A stretch of 64,000 nucleotides of DNA from G965279335 sp965279285 (GTDB lineage: Bacteria > Pseudomonadota > Gammaproteobacteria > DSM-16500), in the NCBI GenBank assembly GCA_965279285.1, contig OZ257148.1, forward strand, positions 434,001-498,000, given 5' to 3'. Shown here in pieces: positions 50,869 to 59,646 of this stretch. The notes under the pieces were generated by a model. The model was given only the letters and a program-made list of their open reading frames with translations. It ran no database searches and was not told where the DNA came from. The position numbers and the translations under genes were made by a program. Each line of letters starts with the position of its first letter. Positions within the stretch are counted from its first letter, which is position 1.

Positions 50869-52614
50869 CTATACAAGAGCACTATCAACATCACCCACTA
50901 CACGCATCACACTATTTTCAGTTAAATCGATGTAATGCGCATGATGCTCCTCTAAACTAGGTCGATGACCCACACTGACAATTGAGCAGTTGGGTAACCG
51001 TGTCTTCAACAACGTATAAAGAAATTTTTCACTCGCAATATCTAAAGCAGATGTCGTTTCATCTAAAAATACCCAGTCTGGTTTATTAATCAGTACGCGG
51101 ATAAATGCAACTCGTTGCAGCTCACCAGGAGATAAATGCTCAGACCACATGGTTGCGTAATGCAGTTGACCAACTAATTCTGGTAATTTGACATCATTCA
51201 GTAATTGAATCAACGTCGCCTCAGGCAATGAACTGATATCATCTGGAAATAATAGAGCTTCTTCTAATGTCCCTATCGGCATATAAGGCTTTTGTGGCAA
51301 ATACATAATTTTTTGTTTTTTAGGTAAGGCAATTTCGCCTGATCCGTATGGCCAGATTCCAGAAATGGTTCGTATTAAAGTACTTTTTCCCACACCCGAA
51401 GGGCCTTTAATTAAATAATGTTCGCCATGTACTAAATCTAAATTAACATCTTTTAATAAAGTCTCATTTTTAGGCGTATAAATATTTAAATTTTTCGTAA
51501 TAATTTTATTTTCAGCACAGCCAATAAAAGAAAATTTATTTTTATCCGTCGCATGTTTTTCAACTTCATAAATATGATTGAGAAAAGAAACTAACCGTCG
51601 TGCCACTGCCTGCCATTCAGCAATACGCGTATAAGAATTAACAATAAATGATAGAGCTTCTTGAATATGTCCAAACGCTTGTAACGTTTGAATCAAACCA
51701 CCTAGTTTAAATACCTTGCCAAAATAATTAGGCAACGCCACGACTAAAGGTAACATTACTGATACTTGATTATACCCCGCAGTAAACCACAACAATAATT
51801 TTTGTCGCAAAATAATCATATACCAATTATTTAAAAAACCATCAACCAACTTATTTAAAACTGTTCTTTCATGCGGCTCTCCACGATACAAAGCAACATG
51901 CTCTGCATGCGAACGCAAATCAATTGCAGCAAAACGAAAATTAGCTTCTAATTTTTGTTGATTAAAATTCAAAGAAACGAGCGGACGACCAATCTTAAGC
52001 GTACAATATGTTCCGATTAATGCATAAAACAGCGCAACCCAGACCAAATAGCCTGGAAGATGATAACTACCTAACATCCCTAACGGGACTGTTAAAATTC
52101 CTGATAACGTCCAAAGAATATAAACAAAAGCAGCAATAGTGGTAATAGAACTCACCATGCCTATCGTCAAATCTAAAGACATCGTTACGATAGAGCCCAC
52201 ATCTTCTTGAATACGCTGATCAGGGTTATCAGTGAGCTCATCAAAATTTTCAAGATAATAATAACTGCGTTTTTCTAACCATCGATTAATAAATTGACGT
52301 GTAAGCCATTTTCGCCAACGTAACCCTAGATAAGACTGCACGTAATAACGATACACCGCTATAATAATATTCACTGCAGCAATAAACATAAAAATAATAA
52401 GCAAATCAATTGCTATACGTTTATTGTAATCTTGTAGAGCATCATAAAAATGGTTGTACCATTTATTAAAAAGTACATCCATACCTACCATGCTAACTGT
52501 CATTAGCAGAGCAAGTGATAGCATTAAATATGCAAATATTCGATCAGGAGACTGCCAGTAAGCTTTTATCAACTGCCAAGTGGTATAAGAACGTGATTGT
52601 AAACCAATCTCCAT
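50869..52614 (-). CDS. ABC transporter, fused permease-ATPase (SbmA/BacA-related, YddA/ABCD type)
   Basis: 581 residues. The N-terminal ABC_membrane_2-type domain has about six helices (FNKWYNHFYDALQDYNKR, YLGLRWRKWLTRQFINRWLE), and the C-terminal ATPase has Walker A GPSGVGKST, signature LSPGELQRV and Walker B WVFLDETTSALD. Relatives transport vitamin B12, peptides or long-chain acyl-CoA; the substrate is undetermined here. AGGAG precedes the ATG. Convergent with mutM. Confidence 0.9.
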   Translation of the reverse strand: MEIGLQSRSYTTWQLIKAYWQSPDRIFAYLMLSLALLMTVSMVGMDVLFNKWYNHFYDALQDYNKRIAIDLLIIFMFIAAVNIIIAVYRYYVQSYLGLRWRKWLTRQFINRWLEKRSYYYLENFDELTDNPDQRIQEDVGSIVTMSLDLTIGMVSSITTIAAFVYILWTLSGILTVPLGMLGSYHLPGYLVWVALFYALIGTYCTLKIGRPLVSLNFNQQKLEANFRFAAIDLRSHAEHVALYRGEPHERTVLNKLVDGFLNNWYMIILRQKLLLWFTAGYNQVSVMLPLVVALPNYFGKVFKLGGLIQTLQAFGHIQEALSFIVNSYTRIAEWQAVARRLVSFLNHIYEVEKHATDKNKFSFIGCAENKIITKNLNIYTPKNETLLKDVNLDLVHGEHYLIKGPSGVGKSTLIRTISGIWPYGSGEIALPKKQKIMYLPQKPYMPIGTLEEALLFPDDISSLPEATLIQLLNDVKLPELVGQLHYATMWSEHLSPGELQRVAFIRVLINKPDWVFLDETTSALDIASEKFLYTLLKTRLPNCSIVSVGHRPSLEEHHAHYIDLTENSVMRVVGDVDSALV

Positions 52615-52653
52615 TTAAATCTCCTTTAAATAAACTTTCCATTTTCTCAGTAT

Positions 52654-52779
52654 GTAACTATTTAGCAATAAGAGCTTGGTGGGCACGCTGCGCTTTGCTC
52701 ACCCTACAAAAATAAATTATAAAAATGTAGGGTGGGCAAAGCGCAGCGTGCCCACCAAGCTCTTCAGCTGAATAGTTAC
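52654..52779. repeat. Palindromic element R15, core type A
   Basis: The left end GTAACTATTTAGCAATAAGAG and right end CTCTTCAGCTGAATAGTTAC enclose type A arms with one mismatch (GCTCACCCTAC) and an A/T loop. It lies in the divergent gap between the ABC transporter and the OmpA-type lipoprotein. Confidence 0.93.
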
Positions 52780-52913
52780 CTCAGTATAGAGCAACATTAA
52801 TTATTGCGCAAAAAATAAAGTCTATTCCACCATCTTTACGATTGAAGAACGCGCCGAAATAAGAGTAATATGGAGCGCAGGAATTCCAAATACGTTCTTA
52901 TAAGGGTGAAAGA

Positions 52914-53882
52914 ATGTTTGAGAAACACAATATTGCTCTCTGTGTCACAACGGCTTTCTTATTAGTAGTACTTTGCAGTTGCTCAGTTAATCCATTTAGC
53001 CCTAGTAATGAATTTACTGGCAGCCCCACTGGTACACTGATTGGAACAGGTGCGGGCGCAGGTACTGCTGCTTTAGTGGGTGCATCTAAAGCTGAAATGC
53101 TTTTTGCGGGCCTAGCAGGCGGCGCATTGGGTTACTATGTCACTTCTCTTCCTTTTACCGCGGGTGGAATTACACACGTTGATGGAAAAGTTTATACGCT
53201 AGGAGAGAGTGTAACGATTGAAATTCCTTCTGATAGCTTGTTTGAAGTCAATACCGCTGAATTTTTACCTGGCGCCCCTGCAGCATTAAATAGCGTTGTT
53301 GCTGTATTAAATCGCTATCCACGCAATGACATTATGATTTCTGGCAACACCAATGGTTATTATTCCTCCAAATTTGAACGCAAACTTTCAGAGGATAGAG
53401 CAGAACAAGTCTCTGCTTATTTATGGGCACATGGAATTGGTAATGATAATATCAGCAACCCCAATGAAAACTTTGGTGGTCGCAATCTACCTAAACGCTA
53501 TACCCGCAACTTATCTTATGTCGGTTATGGCAACCACTTCCCAACCTCAAACAATATTACTGCTGAAGGCGTAAGACAAAATAGTCGGATTCAAATCTCA
53601 GCTTCACCACCCAATAAAACCATTACCATGAATAATCGCAGTAAAACCGTTCACCAATACAAAGACGCTCCGTCCTCAAGCTCATCTAGCACTCTATTAT
53701 CTGAAGACCCCTCATCAAAAGGGGATGAGTATAGACCAATATCTCAAGTTACTCCGCCACCTACATCCTCTACCAATGCTGATGACTACAAAGGCGAGTC
53801 ATGGGAAGAATATGTAGAAAGACATCCGAGTGAACCTGTTGTTACCCCGCCTGTAGCTAATATTGGTTGTTATAAAAACTAA
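52914..53882 (+). CDS. OmpA-domain lipoprotein, IcmN/DotK-like
   Basis: 322 residues. The lipoprotein signal ends LCSC (Cys about 23). A glycine zipper follows (GTLIGTGAGAGTAALVG and AGLAGGALGYYV, about 42-80), then an OmpA-like domain at about 100-230 (SLFEVNTAEFLPGAPAALNS, LSEDRAEQVSAYLWAHGI) and a Ser/Pro-rich tail. The order of lipobox, glycine zipper and OmpA domain is the same as IcmN/DotK at 8223-8981. It may be a peptidoglycan-binding outer-membrane protein, perhaps a T4BSS accessory; that last point is inference. Confidence 0.78.
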   Translation: MFEKHNIALCVTTAFLLVVLCSCSVNPFSPSNEFTGSPTGTLIGTGAGAGTAALVGASKAEMLFAGLAGGALGYYVTSLPFTAGGITHVDGKVYTLGESVTIEIPSDSLFEVNTAEFLPGAPAALNSVVAVLNRYPRNDIMISGNTNGYYSSKFERKLSEDRAEQVSAYLWAHGIGNDNISNPNENFGGRNLPKRYTRNLSYVGYGNHFPTSNNITAEGVRQNSRIQISASPPNKTITMNNRSKTVHQYKDAPSSSSSSTLLSEDPSSKGDEYRPISQVTPPPTSSTNADDYKGESWEEYVERHPSEPVVTPPVANIGCYKN

Positions 53883-53885
53883 TAG

Positions 53886-54015
53886 GTGATTATTCAGCAG
53901 CCAGAAAGTTTGGTGGGCACGCTGCGCTTTGCCCACCCTACGCTTTTTATAATTTATTTTTGTAGGGTGGGCAAAGCGCAGCGTGCCCACCAAACTTTCT
54001 GGCTGCTGTAGTTAC
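53886..54015. repeat. Palindromic element R16, core type A
   Basis: The left end GTGATTATTCAGCAGCCAGAA and right end TTCTGGCTGCTGTAGTTAC enclose fully paired type A arms. It sits 4 nt after the OmpA lipoprotein stop and 8 nt from the convergent waaC stop, a typical terminator position. Confidence 0.93.
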
Positions 54016-54022
54016 TTAATTT

Positions 54023-55048
54023 TTATAAAAGCTTTTCAAGCTCGGCCCAAACTAATGACGGAGGTAATGTAGAAAAACATGGCGGCTGCACAGCATAAGA
54101 TTTTGCTTGTGGAAAAATACATTCTCGACTTAAGCAAGGGGAACAAGAAAAATCCGTTTTTAATAATTTTTGTGAGCGACCCATAGCGCCAGTTAATACC
54201 GGATTGGTTGGACCATATAAAGAAACAGTTGGTACATCCAACGCTGCGGCCAAATGACCTAGGCCGGTATCAACAGCAACAATGGCTTTTGCTCCTGCTA
54301 ACACACTAGCAATTCCTTGCAAATTTAATTTTGGCAACACTTCAGCTGCGGGACAACTAGCAGCAATTCGTTGTGCACGTTCGTGCTCAGCAACACTACC
54401 CCAAGGTAGTTTAATTTTAAAATTTTGCTTTGCCGCAATAGCGGCTAATTCAATCCAATAAGCTTCAGGCCAATGTTTAGTAGTCCACGTAGTCCCATGC
54501 AAAAACACTAAAAAGTCAGTATCGCTTGGTTTGGCAAAACTTTCCCGATCAACACCATAATCTGCTACGGTATCTGGCATCTCATAGGCCAATGCTTTAC
54601 TAAACAATTGTCGTGCGCGTGTCACAGCGTGAACTTCTTTTACTTTCCCGGCAAAATGTTTTTGTTGATATAAAAATGCTGCTAGCGGATCTCGTGCACA
54701 AGAATAATCGGGACCCGCTAGTACACCACGCGCTAAGCAAGAAACAATAGCGCTTTTAAATAATCCTTGCGCGTCAATAATTAAATCGTAGGTATTTTCA
54801 CGTAATTTTTTTCTGAATTCTTGCATTTCTGATAATGTTGTTGCTGAAAAAATATTTTTTCGCCAACGACGCAAAGCAATAGGTATAATATTTTTTACTT
54901 GCGCATGCCAACGAGGAATTTCTTGAAAATTTTCTTCCACCACCCAATCAAATGAAATATTCGGGATTACTTTCGTCGCATCCGTTAAAGCAGGTAGTGT
55001 ATGAATAACATCGCCCATCGAAGACATTTTTACCACTAAAACGCGCAT
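54023..55048 (-). CDS. waaC: Lipopolysaccharide heptosyltransferase I
   Basis: 341 residues, glycosyltransferase family 9: VVKMSSMGDVIHTLPALTDA at the start, and AIVAVDTGLGHLAAALDVPTVSLYGPTNP near 255-283 as the donor-binding region. It adds the first heptose to Kdo of the LPS inner core. Directly after waaF with no gap. Confidence 0.93.
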   Translation of the reverse strand: MRVLVVKMSSMGDVIHTLPALTDATKVIPNISFDWVVEENFQEIPRWHAQVKNIIPIALRRWRKNIFSATTLSEMQEFRKKLRENTYDLIIDAQGLFKSAIVSCLARGVLAGPDYSCARDPLAAFLYQQKHFAGKVKEVHAVTRARQLFSKALAYEMPDTVADYGVDRESFAKPSDTDFLVFLHGTTWTTKHWPEAYWIELAAIAAKQNFKIKLPWGSVAEHERAQRIAASCPAAEVLPKLNLQGIASVLAGAKAIVAVDTGLGHLAAALDVPTVSLYGPTNPVLTGAMGRSQKLLKTDFSCSPCLSRECIFPQAKSYAVQPPCFSTLPPSLVWAELEKLL

Positions 55049-56065
55049 TTATCTCACCACTTCAGCTAAGGTATTAATAACACCTTGTGGTGTTAACTCT
55101 TTCATACAGCGATGATGTTTAAGCGGACATTCGCGCTGAAAGCAAGGCTGACATTCAAGCTGCAATGTTAATACTTTTGCCGATTTATTCAATGGTGGAG
55201 TAAAGGCCGCGCTTGTTGGGCCATAAACCGCAACCAATGGTTTGTCTAATGCAGCTGCAATATGCATTAATCCTGAATCATTACTGACAACAGCTGCTGC
55301 TAAGGCCAATAAATCAACTGCCTCTTCTAAGCGCGTTTTTCCTGCAAAACTAATACAACGCTGCTGAGTAAGATTCATAATAGTTTCTGCCACGGGAACA
55401 TCTTTGGGCGAACCAAATATCCACACGTCCCAACCCGCATTTAATTTTTGGTTAGCAACGTCGGCATAATAATTTTCTGGCCAGCGTTTAGCTGGGCCAA
55501 ATTCAGCTCCGGGACAAATCGCAAGCACGGGGCGAACTGGATTGCTTAATTGATATTTTTGCAATGTTGCAGATTGCGCAGTTAAAGAAATTGCTAATTT
55601 TGGCAACGGATGAACAAGAGGTAATGGCGCATTTTTTGGTAATCCCAATGCCATGAATTGTTCTATCATTAACGGATATTTTTTTTTATCTAATGTCCGC
55701 ACATCATTTAAAATTAAACCACGCAACTCCCGCCGCCAACCCGTCCGTTGAGGAATGTTAGCAAAAAAAGGAATTAATGCTGATTTAAAAGAATTAGGTA
55801 ACACAATTGCCTGAGTATATTTTTTTTCTCGCAAACTTTTACCTATACGATAACGTTCACGCAATCCAAGCTGACCATGCCCTAAAGGCATAATATGTGA
55901 CGCAGAAACTTCTGGCATTCGAGCTAATAAAGGCAAGCTCCATGCCGGTGCTAACACATCAATTTCAACGTCAGGAGAATTGGACTTCAATAATTTAAAC
56001 AAAGACTGCGCCATCACCATGTCACCAACCCACGTTGGGCCAATAACGAGAATTCTATTATTCAT
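55049..56065 (-). CDS. waaF: Lipopolysaccharide heptosyltransferase II
   Basis: 338 residues, glycosyltransferase family 9: ILVIGPTWVGDMVMAQSLFK at the start, PGAEFGPAKRWPENYYADVA, and SNDSGLMHIAAALDKPLVAVYGPTSA. It adds the second heptose. The start overlaps the remnant of a zinc-finger gene (56058-56260) by 8 nt, the usual tight neighbour of waaF in Legionellales. Confidence 0.94.
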   Translation of the reverse strand: MNNRILVIGPTWVGDMVMAQSLFKLLKSNSPDVEIDVLAPAWSLPLLARMPEVSASHIMPLGHGQLGLRERYRIGKSLREKKYTQAIVLPNSFKSALIPFFANIPQRTGWRRELRGLILNDVRTLDKKKYPLMIEQFMALGLPKNAPLPLVHPLPKLAISLTAQSATLQKYQLSNPVRPVLAICPGAEFGPAKRWPENYYADVANQKLNAGWDVWIFGSPKDVPVAETIMNLTQQRCISFAGKTRLEEAVDLLALAAAVVSNDSGLMHIAAALDKPLVAVYGPTSAAFTPPLNKSAKVLTLQLECQPCFQRECPLKHHRCMKELTPQGVINTLAEVVR

Positions 56066-56260
56066 TTTTTAAAATATACTCCGCGCTACAATAAGGACAA
56101 ACAACACGGCCAGACTCTTCTATGGGTAAAAAACACGTGGATGAGCATCCCACAAACGCATATGACTTCCAGGACAAGACAGTGGCAAATCCGCACGTGA
56201 CACTTCATAGCATTGATAAAGGCAACAGGGCTGAGGTTGATCGTTTTTTGGGCTTTGCAT
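56058..56260 (-). pseudogene. zf-CHCC zinc-finger protein gene, frameshifted
   Basis: Reading from the ATG at 56260 gives MQSPKNDQPQPCCLYQCYEV and later SCPGSHMRLWDAHPRVF, then Tyr-Pro-stop. The next frame continues PIEESGRVVCPYCSAEYIL to a stop at 56058. Together they reconstitute the small (about 67-residue) zf-CHCC domain protein commonly found next to waaF, with the conserved HPRVFLPI core broken at a run of six A on the plus strand (56128-56133). One extra base would restore it. The span is 203 nt, not a multiple of three. It could be a true pseudogene or a homopolymer sequencing error. Confidence 0.75.
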
Positions 56261-56306
56261 CACTGACTCCGATAATACATGGCTAGCAACGCATAATAAC
56301 CGAAAA

Positions 56307-57221
56307 TTATATTTCTTTCACCCCTTGCGCCAATCCAATCTCATAACGAAATTGTATATTTTGAGCGGCTTTTTGCACTAAGGCACAAGATTCACGAATA
56401 TCGCCTGTACGCGCCTCTAATCGCTGTACATTTGCAGCATAGCCTCCTGCAGCTTCTATATACTTAATTAAACTCAATAATGTCTCTGACACACCGGTTC
56501 CAATATTCAAAACCCCGTTATAATCACTTTCTATTGCCAATAAATTGGCACGAGCAATATCTTTTACCTGAATAAAATCACGCGATTGCAGACCATCACC
56601 AAAAATAGTAATTTGCTGCTGTTCGCGATAGGCTGAAATAAATTTTGAAATGACGCCCGAATAAGGCGAACTTGGATCTTGACGTGGGCCATACACATTA
56701 AAATAGCGCAATCCTAAACTTTTTATCCCAAACAATCGCGCAAACAGGCTGGCATAATGTTCATTATTCGCTTTTTCTAAGGCATACGGCGATAAAAAAA
56801 TATCAGGCAAAACGATTTCATCACTACAAGGCAAAGTCTGCGCATCACCATACACGGCTGCACTGGATGCATAAACCAAACGAATTGCTCTATTAGCTAC
56901 ACGAATCGCTTGTAGTACTTGCAAAAATCCTAATGTATTTACTTTTAAAGAATGAATCGGATCTTCAATCGATTTCGGTACTGAAGGAAGAGCGGCGAGA
57001 TGTAACACTGCATCATGCCCTTGCACTTCTTTCGTCAACGTCACAGAATCCAGGATGTCTGCTTGCACAACGCGAAGATGGGAGTGGAAAGCATTCAAAT
57101 AAGTTAATTTTCCCGTAGAAAAGTTATCATATACACAAACCTGATAATTTTTTTCTAACATTAAATCAACGGTATGTGAGCCAATAAATCCTGCCCCACC
57201 TGTCACTAATATTTTTTTCAC
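56307..57221 (-). CDS. NAD-dependent sugar-nucleotide epimerase/dehydratase
   Basis: 304 residues from a GTG at 57221 (VKKILVTGGAGFIGSH), which overlaps the nhaA stop as GTGA; an ATG at 57242 is the longer option. Extended short-chain dehydrogenase: TGGAGFIGSHTVD, the YASSAAVYG serine, and the catalytic SPYALEKANNEHYA (Tyr-x3-Lys). Closest in style to UDP-GlcNAc or UDP-glucose 4-epimerases used for surface polysaccharide; exact substrate unknown. It lies next to waaF/waaC, in keeping with LPS synthesis. Confidence 0.88.
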   Translation of the reverse strand: MKKILVTGGAGFIGSHTVDLMLEKNYQVCVYDNFSTGKLTYLNAFHSHLRVVQADILDSVTLTKEVQGHDAVLHLAALPSVPKSIEDPIHSLKVNTLGFLQVLQAIRVANRAIRLVYASSAAVYGDAQTLPCSDEIVLPDIFLSPYALEKANNEHYASLFARLFGIKSLGLRYFNVYGPRQDPSSPYSGVISKFISAYREQQQITIFGDGLQSRDFIQVKDIARANLLAIESDYNGVLNIGTGVSETLLSLIKYIEAAGGYAANVQRLEARTGDIRESCALVQKAAQNIQFRYEIGLAQGVKEI

Positions 57222-58375
57222 TGCAATGGCACCCTTTTCCATAAAGCATATCTTAATATTGCTGATCCCGCCAAACTAGCAAGAACTGACGCAATCAAAA
57301 CACCTAAACGCATCTGCGCAAGCAATAGATTATTATCTTGAAAAGCGAGCGTACCAAGAAATAAACTCATCGTAAAACCCACGCCACATAAAAGCGCTAC
57401 ACCATATAATTCTAGCCAGCTTGCTGAGCTAGGCAAAGAGGCCCAACGAAATTTAACGGTTATCCACATAAAAAATAATACGCCTATTTGTTTCCCAAAA
57501 AAAAGACCCAACACAATTCCAAGCACGACAGAACTACCTAACATTGAGAAATTTAATCCCGCAAAAGAGAGATTGGTATTAGCAAAAGCAAACAAAGGTA
57601 AAATCATATAGGCGACCCATGGATGCAGCTTTTCTTCCAAATGCTTTAAGGGCGATATTGTTTCTGCATGAACTTGGTTAACCGGAATGACCATAGCTAA
57701 TAACACTCCCGCTACCGTTGCATGCACACCTGAGTGTAAAATACAAAACCACAAACAAACCCCTAGCACTAAATAAGCTGGAAGCTTTCTAATTCCAAAA
57801 AAATTCATCATTACAATAACGAGCATAACTAATCCAGCAAAAAATAAAAACAACCCGGATACAGCATGCGTATAAAAAATAGCAATCACCAAAATAGCGC
57901 CAATATCGTCAATAACTGCGAGCATCATTAAAAATAATTTTAAGCTGATGGGTACGCGTTTTCCAAATAACGATAACACCCCCAACGCAAAAGCGATATC
58001 GGTAGCAATAGGCACACCCCATCCCTGAAGCGCCAAATCATTAGATAAATTCAAGGTAATATAAATTAAAGCCGGAATTAACATACCGCCAGCAGCAGAC
58101 ATTAAAGGCAAAATAGTCTGTGATAACCTTGATAACTTCCCCTGAACTAACTCACGCTTTAATTCCAACCCAACTAATAAGAAAAAAAACGGCATTAATC
58201 CTTCATTAATCCAAAACAATAAGGGCTGATTAATCAATGGCATTGCAAAAATTTGTTGATACCAACCGGCAAGCGCAGAGTTACAAATAACAAGCGCAGC
58301 AATTGCCATAATAAATAAAATAATTCCACTTGCAGCCTCCATTTGTAAGAATTGCCGCAAGACTTTAGCTGACAT
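57218..58375 (-). CDS. nhaA: Na+/H+ antiporter NhaA
   Basis: 385 residues with about 11-12 membrane helices. The ion-binding aspartates lie in MLAVIDDIGAILVIA near 155-170, with LPLFAFANTNLSF further on, as in NhaA. It exports Na+ for H+ and regulates pH. AAGGA lies upstream of the ATG. Divergent from pgk. Confidence 0.95.
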   Translation of the reverse strand: MSAKVLRQFLQMEAASGIILFIMAIAALVICNSALAGWYQQIFAMPLINQPLLFWINEGLMPFFFLLVGLELKRELVQGKLSRLSQTILPLMSAAGGMLIPALIYITLNLSNDLALQGWGVPIATDIAFALGVLSLFGKRVPISLKLFLMMLAVIDDIGAILVIAIFYTHAVSGLFLFFAGLVMLVIVMMNFFGIRKLPAYLVLGVCLWFCILHSGVHATVAGVLLAMVIPVNQVHAETISPLKHLEEKLHPWVAYMILPLFAFANTNLSFAGLNFSMLGSSVVLGIVLGLFFGKQIGVLFFMWITVKFRWASLPSSASWLELYGVALLCGVGFTMSLFLGTLAFQDNNLLLAQMRLGVLIASVLASLAGSAILRYALWKRVPLQ

Positions 58376-58452
58376 AATATTAAGTCCTTGTATTTCCTAT
58401 CGTTATACAATAAATTCACTCAAAATGAATCTTATGAGGAGCTCAGCAAGCA

Positions 58453-59646
58453 ATGTCTATAATAAAAATGTCCGATCTAAAACTCAAAGGGAAACGTGTA
58501 CTCATACGCGAGGACTTAAATGTTCCCATAAAAAATGGAGAAATCACGAGTGACATTCGCATTCGTGCCGCAATTCCAACAATAAAAGCTGCTTTAAAAT
58601 CAGGAGCTCAAGTGATCATTGCCTCGCATTTGGGTCGCCCAGTTGAAGGCGTGTTTGACGAACAATTTTCTCTAGCACCCGTCGCAGCAAAATTATCCAA
58701 GCTGCTTAAAAAAGAAGTGCCTTTACTTCAAAACTGGGTGAAAGGAATCAACATACCTGAAAATACTCCCGTCGTCATGCTAGAAAATGTGCGCTTTAAC
58801 GAAGGCGAAAAAGAAAACAACTCTATTTTAGCGCAAAAAATAGCAAAACTATGCGATATTTTTGTAATGGATGCTTTTGCCACTGCTCACCGTGCAGAAG
58901 CTTCAACCTGCGGAGTCATTGAGTTTGCACCGATTGCTTGTGCTGGACCTTTATTAATCGGCGAACTACAAGCACTGAATAAAATTCTTGAAAAACCCAA
59001 GCACCCTATTGTTGCCATTGTCGGCGGCTCCAAAGTATCAACTAAGTTAGCCCTACTTGAATCATTAGTAAAAAAAGTTGACACTTTAATTGTTGGCGGT
59101 GGTATTGCCAATACTTTTATTGCGGCCGAAGGCTATTTTGTCGGAAAATCGTTATACGAAGCCGACTTAATCGACATTGCTGAACGTCTTACTCTCGACG
59201 CAAAAAACCGCAATGCCGCTATTCCTATTCCAACCGATGTTATTGTTGGTGAAAAACTCGCACAAGACACTGAAAGTTCTGTCCGCCTGGTTTCACAAGT
59301 CTATGATAATGAAAAAATCTTAGATATTGGTCCTGATACTGCAAAAGAATTTGCCGCTATTATTAAAAAAGCAAAAACTATATTATGGAATGGGCCAGTA
59401 GGAGCCTTTGAAGTAGAACAATTTTCTGCAGGAACCCGAGCAATTGCAAAAGCCATTGCTGAAAGTGCTGCTTTTTCAGTTGCTGGGGGAGGCGATACAC
59501 TCGCAGCTATTGAGGAATACGGTGTAGCTGATAAGATTGATTACATATCCACCGGAGGCGGAGCCTTTCTATCCTTCTTAGAAGGAGAAGAACTACCTGC
59601 AATTACCGCCCTTGAATTACGAGCACGAAAGGATAAACAAAATTAA
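58453..59646 (+). CDS. pgk: Phosphoglycerate kinase
   Basis: 397 residues. RVLIREDLNVPIKNGEI and ASHLGRPVEG at the N-terminus, GSKVSTKLALLESL in the middle, and the nucleotide-binding WNGPVGAFEVEQF and SVAGGGDTLAAIEEYG at the C-terminus. Glycolysis/gluconeogenesis. The stop overlaps the pyk ATG by 1 nt (TAATG). Confidence 0.97.
   Translation: MSIIKMSDLKLKGKRVLIREDLNVPIKNGEITSDIRIRAAIPTIKAALKSGAQVIIASHLGRPVEGVFDEQFSLAPVAAKLSKLLKKEVPLLQNWVKGINIPENTPVVMLENVRFNEGEKENNSILAQKIAKLCDIFVMDAFATAHRAEASTCGVIEFAPIACAGPLLIGELQALNKILEKPKHPIVAIVGGSKVSTKLALLESLVKKVDTLIVGGGIANTFIAAEGYFVGKSLYEADLIDIAERLTLDAKNRNAAIPIPTDVIVGEKLAQDTESSVRLVSQVYDNEKILDIGPDTAKEFAAIIKKAKTILWNGPVGAFEVEQFSAGTRAIAKAIAESAAFSVAGGGDTLAAIEEYGVADKIDYISTGGGAFLSFLEGEELPAITALELRARKDKQN

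Noticed and set aside
57222..57242. ATG at 57242 as the epimerase start
   Set aside because: It would overlap nhaA by 25 nt and add residues not typical of the family; the GTG at 57221 forms a standard GTGA overlap and gives the usual KKILVTGG start.
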